From Psychrobacillus psychrotolerans (lineage in GTDB: Bacteria > Bacillota > Bacilli > Bacillales_A > Planococcaceae): 64,000 nucleotides of DNA. The notes under the pieces are model-generated. The model saw only the letters and a program-made list of their open reading frames with translations. It searched no databases and had not been told where the DNA came from. Below, in pieces: positions 52,105 to 61,533 of this stretch. The stretch's first letter is position 1. Every line of letters starts with the position of its first letter. Position numbers and translations under genes: made by a program. The DNA lies in contig NZ_FOXU01000010.1 of the NCBI RefSeq assembly GCF_900115805.1, positions 46,205 through 110,204 on the forward strand, written 5' to 3'.

Positions 52105-52995
52105 TTAAGATGTTCCACCAAAATAATATTTCGATATTTGGTCAATAAATAACTTTTCCAGGTCTCCTTTCTTTTTAACAATGATGAAGGTGGAAACAGT
52201 AGGTAATTCAAATAAATCAAAATGGGGCTGCATTACTTTCCCTTCTAATAGCTCACGTCGAACAATCGAGTGAGGTAAAAAGGAGACACCTAGATCATCT
52301 TGTACAAAACGTTTGGCAATATGTGCCTGCGTTACTTTCATCGTTCGGACTCCACTAATGTGTTTATGTAACTTCACAAGAAGATCGTCCCAGAAAACAG
52401 GATGATGATGTGTAAACAAATAGTTTTTCTGTAAAACTTCCTTAATATCAATCGGTGGACCGCTTTCCTCATCATACGTATCTACTGGCATAACAAATAA
52501 TATAGGATCCTCATAGATGGAGATGGATTCTACTCCTTTTCTTTGTGCATCGAGTGCCGAAATGCCAATGTTGACTTCGCCAGCATCTACAAGCTCTTCA
52601 ATCAGATAGGATTCCTCCACCCGAATATGTATTTCTAAGTTAGGTTGTAGCTTCATAAATGACCGTAAAAAATAGGGAAGGATGGTTTCGGCCATGAGAG
52701 GTGAAATCGCAATCGTCCAAGTCTGACGATAACCTTGTTTAAAGGCGTGCATCTTGTGAATCGTATTTTCCGTACTATTTACTAACTTTTGTGCTTCAGG
52801 TAGAAAATATTTTCCTGCCTCAGAGAGAGTTACTCGATTATTTTGTCTATCAAAAAGAGCGGATCCTAAATGCTCCTCCAGTAACTTGATATGAACAGTC
52901 ACACTTGGTTGAGACATCAATAACCTCTCAGAGGCTTTTCGAAAGTTCAGTGTTTCTGCAGCGGTACAGAATGTTTTTAACCACTGGTATTCCAT
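52105..52995 (-). CDS. citR: LysR-type regulator next to citA
   Basis: The 296-residue protein has an N-terminal winged HTH (WLKTFCTAAETLNFRKASERLLMSQPSVTVHIKLLEEHLGSALFDR) and a LysR effector domain. It lies divergent from a minor-type citrate synthase gene, the arrangement of B. subtilis citR-citA, where CitR represses citA. AGAAGGTG precedes the ATG. The 103-bp gap contains ATAAT and ATTAT arms near 53017-53037 that could be its binding site. Confidence 0.8.
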   Translation of the reverse strand: MEYQWLKTFCTAAETLNFRKASERLLMSQPSVTVHIKLLEEHLGSALFDRQNNRVTLSEAGKYFLPEAQKLVNSTENTIHKMHAFKQGYRQTWTIAISPLMAETILPYFLRSFMKLQPNLEIHIRVEESYLIEELVDAGEVNIGISALDAQRKGVESISIYEDPILFVMPVDTYDEESGPPIDIKEVLQKNYLFTHHHPVFWDDLLVKLHKHISGVRTMKVTQAHIAKRFVQDDLGVSFLPHSIVRRELLEGKVMQPHFDLFELPTVSTFIIVKKKGDLEKLFIDQISKYYFGGTS

Positions 52996-53098
52996 CTAAA
53001 CACCTTCTTTGATTAATAATAGTAATTAATACGATTATATATATTTAATTTTTATTATCAAGTTTTTCTCATATACTAAAGAAAAGGAGGAGTTATAA

Positions 53099-54169
53099 AT
53101 GTATCAAAAGGGATTAAAAGATGTAGTAGCAGTTCATACGAAAATTGCTTCAGTGGATGGGGACATAGGGGAGCTAAGATATAGAGGAATACTAGTAGAC
53201 AAATTAGTAGCAACTAAATCATTTGAAGAGTTGGCAACTTTTATATGGACGGGAGAAATAGATGCTGCGAAAGACTCTAAGATGAATCATTATAGAGAGC
53301 TACCTTCCCACATAAAAGCGGTAATAGACGTGCTTCCTAAAGAAGTTTCTTTAATGGATGCGATGAGAACAGCTATATCTGCATTTGCACATCCATCATT
53401 TAAAGCAATGCCAATAGAGGAGCAGGCGGTTATATTAACAGCCGGACTTCCGATGATAGTAGCTAGACATTACCGAAACCAACTAGGGCTACCGATTATT
53501 GAAGCAAACAACGATCTTTCACACACAGCAAATTATTTATGGATGTTAACTGGAGAAGTACCAAGTGAGGTTCAAGTGGAAGCGTTAGAAACGTACTTAA
53601 AACTTACCATGGAGCATGGTTTAAACGCATCGACCTTTGCGGCTCGTGTAACAATTTCAACTGAGTCAGATTTAACAGCCGCCATAACTTCAGCACTTGG
53701 GACGATGAAAGGACCTCTCCATGGAGGAGCACCGTCCGGAGTTATTACTATGCTAAACGAATTCAAAGATCCCACGCAAATCCGTACTATCGTAAAAAAT
53801 AAAATAGAAAATGGCGAAAAGATCATGGGCTTCGGACATCGAATATATAAAACAGAGGATCCTCGTTCCATTTTACTGCGAGAGAAATGTAGCGAGCTTC
53901 AAGGTAAAGATCCATGGTTAGATATAGCAACAATCGCCGAAAAAGAAATTATTGAGTTACTTGCCGAATATAAACCGGGTAGAAAATTATACACAAATGT
54001 AGAATATTATGCAGCAGCCATCATGCGATCCATTAATATGCCTTCAGAATTGTTCACTCCAACATTTAGTGTTGCAAGAATAGTTGGATGGACTGCACAT
54101 GCTATAGAACAACTGGAAGACAACACAATTTTTCGACCACAATCTATCTACGTAGGAGAATTAAAATAA
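53099..54169 (+). CDS. citA: Citrate synthase, CitA type
   Basis: The 356-residue protein condenses acetyl-CoA and oxaloacetate (or methylcitrate-type substrates). The two catalytic His segments are visible, GPLHGGAPSG and GFGHRIYKTEDPR. The usual catalytic Asp segment NVDFYS reads NVEYYA here, with Glu302. B. subtilis CitA is the minor citrate synthase. AAGGAGGAG precedes the ATG, and TATACT at 53072-53077 is a -10 element with a poor -35, as expected for a regulated promoter. Confidence 0.88.
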   Translation: MYQKGLKDVVAVHTKIASVDGDIGELRYRGILVDKLVATKSFEELATFIWTGEIDAAKDSKMNHYRELPSHIKAVIDVLPKEVSLMDAMRTAISAFAHPSFKAMPIEEQAVILTAGLPMIVARHYRNQLGLPIIEANNDLSHTANYLWMLTGEVPSEVQVEALETYLKLTMEHGLNASTFAARVTISTESDLTAAITSALGTMKGPLHGGAPSGVITMLNEFKDPTQIRTIVKNKIENGEKIMGFGHRIYKTEDPRSILLREKCSELQGKDPWLDIATIAEKEIIELLAEYKPGRKLYTNVEYYAAAIMRSINMPSELFTPTFSVARIVGWTAHAIEQLEDNTIFRPQSIYVGELK

Positions 54170-54176
54170 CTTATGA

Positions 54177-54214
54177 AAGATGCCGTTTTGGAAATACAAA
54201 ACGGCATCTTTTTT
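54177..54214 (+). terminator. Terminator after citA
   Basis: AAGATGCCGTTTTG (54177-54190) pairs perfectly with CAAAACGGCATCTT (54197-54210), followed by T6 in all. The CGCCAAGGCGAAT word at 54236-54248 follows. Confidence 0.95.
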
Positions 54215-54280
54215 GATGAGAGAGGGAAACCTCTTCGCCAAGGCGAATATATAAATATGGTGTAACCGGAAGGGGGAGTC

Positions 54281-54526
54281 ATGTTGAAATATTTAATAAT
54301 GGGAGCAACGACGTTACTCTCAGGAATCATATTATTCGGGATGACATGGATTGCAGTGGCTATTTATTCCACTAGATTAGGGGGATATGAGAATTTTTCA
54401 GCAGCTATGTCAGCTATAGGTTATTTTCCGATATTTATAAGTATTATATTAGTTTTAACTGGTATTAGTTTTTTTGTAATGTCCTTTAATAAATACTTAG
54501 TAGATGAGAAAACTACTGTGGATTGA
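54281..54526 (+). CDS. Small two-helix membrane protein
   Basis: The 81-residue protein has helices at about 3-27 and 43-67. AAGGGGGAG just before the ATG supports translation. Family is unknown. It is followed by the amidohydrolase gene after 117 bases. Confidence 0.6.
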   Translation: MLKYLIMGATTLLSGIILFGMTWIAVAIYSTRLGGYENFSAAMSAIGYFPIFISIILVLTGISFFVMSFNKYLVDEKTTVD

Positions 54527-54643
54527 ATAACAACGGGGAAGAGTATAAATTTAATCGGCTATAAATTAACTGAATAACGAAACTTTTCTATCTCTTTATT
54601 AGTATAGTAATTAGTAAGAATACAAAAGGGGAGAAATAGAAGA

Positions 54644-55987
54644 ATGACTAATACGACTATGGTTTTGAGAAATGCCAATGTAATAGACGTGGAAACTGGA
54701 CATATAACGTTGAAAAACATCATGATAAAAAATGGCCGAATTGCAAGTGTAGAAAATACAAAAGCACAGGAAGAAAAGTTAAACACGGATGTTGTTGTGC
54801 TAGATCTCCAAGGGAAATGGGTTATACCAGGACTTATAGACATGCATGTACATATAAAAGAAGGGTATGCACCGCTGTTCACTGCTTCTGGTGTAACAAC
54901 TGTACGGAATACTGGAGGTAATGTTCATGAGTTAAAGGATATGATTCATGCCTCAATGGAAGCGCCTGTCCCCCGAGTTATTTCAGCTGATCGTATTATT
55001 GATGGGCCATCTGGTTTATGGGGTGAAACAAGTCCTTGGAGTATGAATGCGGAAAGCCCTGAAGCTGCAAAAAAAGAAGTAAGAAGACAAGTGGAAGCAG
55101 GAGCAGATTTCATCAAAGTATATGGTTGGTTACCTAAAGAGGTGATGGAAGCAGTTGTTGAGGAAGCCAAAATATACAACAAAGAAGTGAGCTGTGATTT
55201 AGTCTATTCAAAGGATGTTACTGCAATAGATGCCGCAAAAATGGGCATCCAATGGAATGAACATGCTTCTGGAATCTTACAAGATATATATCCAGAATGG
55301 ACAATGCAAGCCGATGCCAATGTGTGGAATTCTATACAATGGGAACAACCCGATCTGGAAAAAATAGAACAGGTATGTAAAGTACTTATCGAAAACAAGG
55401 TTATTATTTGCCCAACAATGGTGTTATTGGATCAAGCGAAACTTCTAGAGAACTACTGGTATCCCAAAAATGAAGTAACGACGAAGCTTGAAGAAAATGA
55501 TGGACTGGTTAATCAGTGGAAATACTTTTTAAGCCATACTGCTTCATTGGAAAGTCTGGGGAGACAAGCAACGATGAATAAAGCGATTGCAAAAGTGTAC
55601 TTTGACTTAGGTGGACAGATTGTTGCTGGAACTGATACCCCTGCGGGAATATTCACGATACCCGGAATGGCGCTCCACCGTGAATTAGAACTGTTTGTAG
55701 AGATTGGCATGACAGAAATAGATGCTCTTCGTGCGGCAACTATAAATGCAGCTAAAGCTTTAAAACGTCCAGAACTCGGGGTGATTAAAGAAGGAGCAAT
55801 TGCAGACATTGTCATATTAGATGAAAACCCATTAGTAAATATAAAGTATACCCAAAAGATTAATAGAGTGATAAAAGGAGGGAAAATATATACACAAAAT
55901 GAGCTATTCGAAGAAGTTCCAGATGGAGAAACTGTTTTGAAAAATTTAGAATCATTTATGAAATTATTTGAGTCAACTATTAGTTAA
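54644..55987 (+). CDS. Metal-dependent amidohydrolase
   Basis: The 447-residue protein belongs to the imidazolonepropionase-like amidohydrolases: a beta domain, then VIPGLIDMHVHIKEG (metal His pair), FIKVYGWLPKEV (bridging Lys), NEHASG (His) and IVAGTDTPAGI (catalytic Asp), and the closing GVIKEGAIADIVILDENP. It would hydrolyse a cyclic amide or dipeptide; the substrate is unknown. AAGGGGAG precedes the ATG. The protease gene follows after 21 bases, suggesting an operon of three. Confidence 0.9.
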   Translation: MTNTTMVLRNANVIDVETGHITLKNIMIKNGRIASVENTKAQEEKLNTDVVVLDLQGKWVIPGLIDMHVHIKEGYAPLFTASGVTTVRNTGGNVHELKDMIHASMEAPVPRVISADRIIDGPSGLWGETSPWSMNAESPEAAKKEVRRQVEAGADFIKVYGWLPKEVMEAVVEEAKIYNKEVSCDLVYSKDVTAIDAAKMGIQWNEHASGILQDIYPEWTMQADANVWNSIQWEQPDLEKIEQVCKVLIENKVIICPTMVLLDQAKLLENYWYPKNEVTTKLEENDGLVNQWKYFLSHTASLESLGRQATMNKAIAKVYFDLGGQIVAGTDTPAGIFTIPGMALHRELELFVEIGMTEIDALRAATINAAKALKRPELGVIKEGAIADIVILDENPLVNIKYTQKINRVIKGGKIYTQNELFEEVPDGETVLKNLESFMKLFESTIS

Positions 55988-56008
55988 TAAATGAGGAGGA
56001 TACGTAGT

Positions 56009-56872
56009 TTGAAAATAATAGATACTGTCCCTTATTTTTTCACAAGCTATGAAGCTACAACCCAATCTTTACGTGAGTACTTTGCTGCGTTTCCAGAAAT
56101 ATTTGAGGAGTATTTCACTAGACATTGTAAAAATACCGAGGAAAGACATGTGCAATCAATCGAAAAGTATCCACAGCATTTCAATGCGATCAAAGAAGTA
56201 CATAAAAGTATTCAAATAGTTATTCAAGAAATTGCAGGAGCGTATAACAAAAAATATAATATATCATTCCCCGTTGATATTAATTTGATCGTTGGTGGAT
56301 TTGGGTCGAATGCGTACACCTATCAACAGATAATACCGAATATTACGTTTGCATTAGAAAAACTTTCCCCCAACCCAGATCATTTACGCGTAATTGTTGC
56401 ACATGAATTTGGGCATCTTGCTCAAAATATTATATCGGATAATCGGGGAATGGATTGGTCCAAGGTGCAATGGACAAATCCGCTTAATTCGCTTTACAGA
56501 GAGGGAATTGCAACGGATTTATCAAGGCAGGTAGTAGATATTATGCATCCTTCTATCTTTTTTTCTTATAATGATGAAGGGAAAGACTGGTATGATTTTG
56601 CTCAAGCAAACACTAAAAAGATTAAACAAGCATTTAACGAAGATTACAAAGTATTGACTACAGAAGAAATATTTCATGAATGGTTCTCTATTAATGGTGG
56701 TCGAAAATTTGGATATAATAGATTGGCCTATTTTTTAGGTGATCTTTTCGTTCGAAAATACAAGGGAAAACATGGAGAAATAGCTACTATTACTGCTTGG
56801 AGGGATCCGGGATTTGAAGTGAATATAGCACAGTGGTTATCTCAAGAGGGAGAAGATATATATGTCAAATAA
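56009..56872 (+). CDS. Putative zinc metalloprotease, DUF2268-like
   Basis: The 287-residue protein has HEFGHLAQN (zinc site HExxH) near residue 133 and a downstream Glu in LYREGIATDLS, the order seen in DUF2268 zincins. No signal peptide is visible, so it is cytoplasmic. The TTG at 56009 follows GAGGAGGA; an ATG at 55991 overlaps that site. The methyltransferase gene starts 11 bases inside its end. Target is unknown. Confidence 0.72.
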   Translation: MKIIDTVPYFFTSYEATTQSLREYFAAFPEIFEEYFTRHCKNTEERHVQSIEKYPQHFNAIKEVHKSIQIVIQEIAGAYNKKYNISFPVDINLIVGGFGSNAYTYQQIIPNITFALEKLSPNPDHLRVIVAHEFGHLAQNIISDNRGMDWSKVQWTNPLNSLYREGIATDLSRQVVDIMHPSIFFSYNDEGKDWYDFAQANTKKIKQAFNEDYKVLTTEEIFHEWFSINGGRKFGYNRLAYFLGDLFVRKYKGKHGEIATITAWRDPGFEVNIAQWLSQEGEDIYVK

Positions 56873-57623
56873 TCTAGAAGAATACAATGATCCTATTTCA
56901 TATGATATAGAAAATGACGCCTATATGGGAGAACTGAAAATGCTTGAGGAATGGGCAGTCAAACAGGGGGGACCAGTACTAGATTTGGCATGCGGGACTG
57001 GAAGAATAACGATTCCTTTAGCGCAAAAGGGACATAACATGATTGGTATAGACATACATGCAGGAATGCTTGAACTTGCGAAGAAAAAAGCAGATCAAGC
57101 AAATATACAAATTGAATGGTTGGAGCAAGATTGTACAATGCTTCAATTAGATAAAAAAAGTCCATTAATATATATGGTGGGGAACTCATTTCAACATTTC
57201 CATACAAATGCACAACAAAACCTTGTCCTAAAATCTATACATAATCTTTTAGAACAAGAAGGCATTTTTATATTTGGAACGAGATTTCCGAATGCGGAAG
57301 AATTACTGCAACCAACTACAGAAGAGTATTGGAAAACTTACACCGATACCCTGTCAAATAAAATAGTAAATGCGTATACAATCAGTAATTATGACCCACT
57401 AGAACAAATTCAGCACTATACAACCATAAGAAAGTTTATGGATGATAACCATGTGGCAGAAGAGAGAAAAACAAATATTAGCTTGAGGTATACATATCCA
57501 AAGGAAATGGAACGACTGCTTATCGAAAACGGATTAGATATATTGCATGCCTATGGAAATTGGGAAGGCTCCCCCCTAATTAAAGAGAGTAATGAAATGA
57601 TTTATATATGTAGGAAAATATAA
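56862..57623 (+). CDS. Class I SAM-dependent methyltransferase
   Basis: The 253-residue protein has the SAM motif VLDLACGTGRITIPLAQKGHNMIGIDI, the acidic loop HAGMLELAKKKA and motif II IYMVGNSFQHF. The substrate is unknown. It overlaps the protease gene by 11 bp, so the amidohydrolase, protease and methyltransferase genes are probably one transcript. Confidence 0.88.
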   Translation: MSNNLEEYNDPISYDIENDAYMGELKMLEEWAVKQGGPVLDLACGTGRITIPLAQKGHNMIGIDIHAGMLELAKKKADQANIQIEWLEQDCTMLQLDKKSPLIYMVGNSFQHFHTNAQQNLVLKSIHNLLEQEGIFIFGTRFPNAEELLQPTTEEYWKTYTDTLSNKIVNAYTISNYDPLEQIQHYTTIRKFMDDNHVAEERKTNISLRYTYPKEMERLLIENGLDILHAYGNWEGSPLIKESNEMIYICRKI

Positions 57624-57720
57624 AATGTACAGGGCAGTTAATATAAATAATCTAAAAGATTGTGTATCAACCTGGAAATTAATCAGCGGTATAAGACTGT
57701 AATGGAGGGGGGAAATTAGT

Positions 57721-58461
57721 TTGTCTAAAATAGCTATTATTTCAGATATTCATGGTAATTTAACTGCGTTAGAATCGGTGCTAAAGGATATTGAAAACCG
57801 TGGTGTGAATCAAATATTTTGTTTAGGAGACTTGGTCGGTAAAGGTCCGCGTGGTTCGGAATGTATTGAACTTGTTAGAAAGCATTGTGATGAAGTCATT
57901 TATGGGAATTGGGATGTGTTTATCCGAGAAGAAACAGATAATGAAATTATTAAATGGTCACAAAGTCAGCTAACAGAAGAGGATTTTAACTACTTGGCCT
58001 CCTTACCTTTCCATCTTGAATTTGAGCTAAATGGCAAGATGATACGTTGTTTTCATGCATCACCAAGAAGTGTTTTTGAACGAATTGCACCCGAATATCA
58101 TTCATTAGCAGAATGTTTGTCTCTTTTTGAAAATAGTGAAGAAACCAACTCACATCATTCGAAGCGTACTCCAGATATTGTGTTTTATGGAGATATTCAT
58201 CTAACTTTATTAAGAAGTTATGAAATCGGTATCCTTTGTAATGTAGGAAGTGTGGGTTTAGATTTAGTTGATGCTACTTATGTTATTGTGGATGGTTCGC
58301 ATGGAACTAATTCGATTAATTTTGTACGAGTTCCTTATGACAGAGAAGCAGAGCTTATGGCTGCAAGAGAACTAGGAATGGTAGGTTATGAGCAATATTA
58401 TAAAGAGATTATGTATGATGAATTTATCAAAACGAAAAATAATGAAGGGAGTGGTGGGTGA
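57721..58461 (+). CDS. Metallophosphoesterase
   Basis: The 246-residue protein has the calcineurin-like motifs ISDIHGN, LGDLVGKGP, YGNWD (variant of GNHD), FHASP and YGDIHL, as in the YfcE/MJ0936 group of phosphodiesterases. The Asn-Trp in place of Asn-His at the third motif is common in this subgroup. The TTG at 57721 follows GGAGGGGGG. Substrate is unknown. Confidence 0.88.
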   Translation: MSKIAIISDIHGNLTALESVLKDIENRGVNQIFCLGDLVGKGPRGSECIELVRKHCDEVIYGNWDVFIREETDNEIIKWSQSQLTEEDFNYLASLPFHLEFELNGKMIRCFHASPRSVFERIAPEYHSLAECLSLFENSEETNSHHSKRTPDIVFYGDIHLTLLRSYEIGILCNVGSVGLDLVDATYVIVDGSHGTNSINFVRVPYDREAELMAARELGMVGYEQYYKEIMYDEFIKTKNNEGSGG

Positions 58462-58619
58462 AAGTATAGTGGAAATAGAATACGTATTGGAAAATCAATT
58501 ATGTCAGCTAAATAACTTGAGATAGGAAACAACTCAATAATTATACATAATCTGCATTGGTCTTTAACCAACAGTAAACAAATGGAGATGAATAATATAG
58601 ATTAAGGAGGAAACAGTAT

Positions 58620-59579
58620 TTGACTAAAGTAGCAGAAACCGATTTTTTTATATTGAATTGTTTAAACGAAGGAGTTTATGCAGCTATCGCAAAACCTGGA
58701 AAAGGGGCATGGAGTAATGCTGGTTTTGTTGATTTAGGAGAAGAAGTGTTAGTTTTTGATTCTTTTTCAACCCCATCAGCTGGATTTGAATTAAGAAGAT
58801 ATGCTGAAAATATTACAGGAAAAAGGGTAAAATATTTAATTAATAGTCATTATCATGGTGATCATGTTTTTGGCAATCAAGCATTTGAAGACACTACTAT
58901 CATTTCTACTTCACTTACCAAGAAGCTGTTTATGGAAAAAAATGTGATCGGTAATTTAGAAAATGAGATTGACGAGACAAAAAAATATCTGAATAATCTT
59001 AAATTCCAAATAGAAAATAGTAAAGAACAAATAATACAAGATAGTTTGACCAATCAGTTTAACGAAATGTCAATGGTACTAGTTGACTTACCTCGATTGA
59101 AATTAGTTTTACCTACCGTTATTTTTGAAGAAAGACTCATTGTTGAAGGTTCTAAGAGGAAGGTCGAATTGCATTGTTTAGGTGGAGGTCATACCCCAAG
59201 CGATACGTTTATGTATTTGCCAGAAGAGAAGATTGTATTTATGGGAGATTTAGTTACCGAGAATCTACACTTACCGATTTTTAATCCGGATGTATACATA
59301 TCTATCCTAAACCAGGTGAAAGAAATAGATATCATAACTTTCGTTCCGGGACACGGAAATATAGGGAATAGAGAACAATTGATATCCTTAGAACGTTATA
59401 TTTTATTTTTAATTAACAGCTCACTAAGTGCGTTAGAAAATAATCATACAATTGATACATATGTTTCAGGCTTTATTACACCAAAAGAATGGACCGAGTG
59501 GAAAGGTGTAAATGGTATAAAGAATAATCTGATGAGTATATATAATTTTTATTCAAAAGCTAATTCAACTAAAGGTTAA
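58620..59579 (+). CDS. MBL-fold metallo-hydrolase
   Basis: The 319-residue protein has the metallo-beta-lactamase motifs NSHYHGDHVFGN, GGGHTPSDTF, FMGDLVTEN and VPGHGN. These hydrolases include lactamases, thioesterases and lactonases, and the substrate cannot be read from the sequence. An inserted helical hairpin (about residues 110-150) is present. The TTG at 58620 follows AAGGAGG. Confidence 0.85.
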   Translation: MTKVAETDFFILNCLNEGVYAAIAKPGKGAWSNAGFVDLGEEVLVFDSFSTPSAGFELRRYAENITGKRVKYLINSHYHGDHVFGNQAFEDTTIISTSLTKKLFMEKNVIGNLENEIDETKKYLNNLKFQIENSKEQIIQDSLTNQFNEMSMVLVDLPRLKLVLPTVIFEERLIVEGSKRKVELHCLGGGHTPSDTFMYLPEEKIVFMGDLVTENLHLPIFNPDVYISILNQVKEIDIITFVPGHGNIGNREQLISLERYILFLINSSLSALENNHTIDTYVSGFITPKEWTEWKGVNGIKNNLMSIYNFYSKANSTKG

Positions 59580-59616
59580 TTTTATTGGGAAGTTGGAAAA
59601 GAAGGGGTGAGGTTTT

Positions 59617-60348
59617 ATGGAGTATAAAGGATCTAGCGTATACGATCAAACAGATTTTTTTAAAAATTACATGACTAGAAGAAACAGAAGCGATAGCCCA
59701 AATAATGCCATTGAAGGACCAATTATGTATGAGTTAATCGGGAGTTTTCAAGATAGTAGCATCTTAGACTTAGGGTGTGGTGATGCATCTTTTGGTAAAG
59801 AACTTTTACAGTTAGGAGCAAAAAACTACACAGGAATAGAAGGTTCGAAACATATGGTGGAAGTGGCACGCTCTAACATACTGAAACAAAACGGGACCAT
59901 ACACTTGGAAACAATGGAATCTTATAATTATCCACAAGAGGCATTCGACCTTGTAACATCTCGATTTGCCATCCATTATGTTTCAGACATAAATAGTCTT
60001 TTTCAAGAAGTTCACAAAACACTTAAAGAAAACCGAAAATTTGTTTTTAGTATCCAGCATCCACTTACAACTTCATCTTTTGCTAGTAAGGAATCTGGTG
60101 ATAAACGCGGTAACTGGATTGTCGATGACTACTTCCATGAGGGAGAAAGAAAAGAGCCGTGGATCGACCAAATAGTAGTTAAGTATCATCGAACAATCGA
60201 ACATTATTTTATGGCACTTAAACAAGCGGGCTTTTCAGTTCTAGATTTACGTGAAGGTACACCTAAGCGTGAAGATTTTAGTAGTGAAGATGAATTTATG
60301 AGGAGACAACGTATTCCCATCGTCCTTGCTTTTTCTTGTGTAAAGTAA
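59617..60348 (+). CDS. Class I SAM-dependent methyltransferase
   Basis: The 243-residue protein has the SAM motif ILDLGCGDASFGKELLQLG, GIEGSKHMVEVA and FDLVTSRFAIHYV, which resembles the small-molecule methyltransferases of Bacillus. Substrate is unknown. GAAGGGGTGAGG precedes the ATG. It starts 37 bases after the MBL hydrolase stop. Confidence 0.88.
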   Translation: MEYKGSSVYDQTDFFKNYMTRRNRSDSPNNAIEGPIMYELIGSFQDSSILDLGCGDASFGKELLQLGAKNYTGIEGSKHMVEVARSNILKQNGTIHLETMESYNYPQEAFDLVTSRFAIHYVSDINSLFQEVHKTLKENRKFVFSIQHPLTTSSFASKESGDKRGNWIVDDYFHEGERKEPWIDQIVVKYHRTIEHYFMALKQAGFSVLDLREGTPKREDFSSEDEFMRRQRIPIVLAFSCVK

Positions 60349-60421
60349 TTTAACGCATTGATTATCCTCCTAATCCCGTCATGAAAATCAATGTGAACTT
60401 AACTAAAACAGGAGGAAGTGA

Positions 60422-60601
60422 ATGTACATTTTAATCATCGGTTTTATTATTCTCTTTTTTATCTCAACAACCATAGGACTTCTTATGATGTTCAAGTTTA
60501 GAGAGAAAAATAAATATAATGTGGTAACTGGAACTATTGGGTTAGGAACAGGAGTTTTTTGTTTAATAGCTAGCATATTATTTTATTTCAATAATATATA
60601 A
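60422..60601 (+). CDS. Small two-helix membrane protein
   Basis: An ATG at 60422 opens 59 codons to TAA at 60599-60601. The product has helices at about 2-24 and 36-56 with a basic turn FKFREKNKYN between. ACAGGAGGAAGTGA immediately upstream is a strong ribosome site at good spacing. Family is unknown. Confidence 0.6.
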   Translation: MYILIIGFIILFFISTTIGLLMMFKFREKNKYNVVTGTIGLGTGVFCLIASILFYFNNI

Positions 60602-60693
60602 GGATATTAAAAGAAGCAGGACCAGGAAAACTAACAGGCAAACTCATAAAAAATCTATTGAATACATTAAGTGTAGTGCCAACTATAAAATAA
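60598..60693 (+). pseudogene. Possible 3' end of a lost gene
   Basis: A frame from just after the preceding stop reads KEAGPGKLTGKLIKNLLNTL and then SVVPTIK before TAA 60691-60693. It has no start codon. It may be the tail of a deleted gene or chance; the rest of 60694-60802 shows nothing. Confidence 0.2.
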
Positions 60694-60802
60694 CTAACCA
60701 AAAATTAAGTATTGGCAGTTCCTTGTATGCATTGAAAATGACTTTTATATAACGATAGAGATTAAAATTCGAAAAGGATAAATACTTTTGGAGGAAAATA
60801 CG

Positions 60803-61363
60803 ATGAAAAAGTTTGTTTTTATATTTGGACCCCAAGCAGTTGGAAAAATGTCGGTAGGTCAAGAATTAGCTAAGGAAACAGGGTTAAAGCTATTTCATAA
60901 CCATATGACAATTGACTTATTGGAGCCGCTCTTTGGATTTAGTACGGAAATGTGGAAATTAACACATCTATTTAGACGGGAAATATTTAAGTCATTCTCA
61001 AAAAGTGATAGTTATGGAATGATTTTTACTAAGATATGGTATTTTGATAAAAAAGAAGATTGGGATGAAATAGAAAATATGTGTCAAATAGTAGCATCAG
61101 AGGGAGCTGATATTTATTTTGTAGAATTAGAAGCTAAAGTAGAGGAAAGGTTAATACGAAATAAATCTACTCATAGGCTTGAACATAAGCCAACTAAAAG
61201 AAATATTAAACAATCCGAACAACATTTACTAGGAACTATGGAAAGTAGTAGACTGAATTCAAAAAAAGATGAAATCAAAAATAAAAATTATATCAGAATA
61301 GATAATACAGATTTGAGTCCGGAAAAAGTTGCTCAATTAATAAAACAAAATTTTCAATTGTAG
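60803..61363 (+). CDS. P-loop nucleotide kinase-like protein
   Basis: The 186-residue protein has the P-loop FGPQAVGKMSVG, with Met where Ser or Thr usually follows the Lys, as in a known group of shikimate-kinase-like proteins of Bacillus. FHNHMTIDLLEPLF and a C-terminal THRLEHKPTKRNI region fit the same group. It probably phosphorylates a small molecule; none is known. GGAGG precedes the ATG at 60803. Confidence 0.8.
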   Translation: MKKFVFIFGPQAVGKMSVGQELAKETGLKLFHNHMTIDLLEPLFGFSTEMWKLTHLFRREIFKSFSKSDSYGMIFTKIWYFDKKEDWDEIENMCQIVASEGADIYFVELEAKVEERLIRNKSTHRLEHKPTKRNIKQSEQHLLGTMESSRLNSKKDEIKNKNYIRIDNTDLSPEKVAQLIKQNFQL

Positions 61364-61533
61364 TGTTCACAGACTTTTATGAAATAACTAAAACTACATA
61401 AAAATATAGGTTCAATATTTAAAGCAAGTCTGCGTTCTTAGAACATAACGTGTGGAAAAGAGTAAGAAAAACAGAAGAATTATTAATAGATTTAGGTAGC
61501 TAAAAGTTAGACCTATATTTAGGAGGAGAAACG

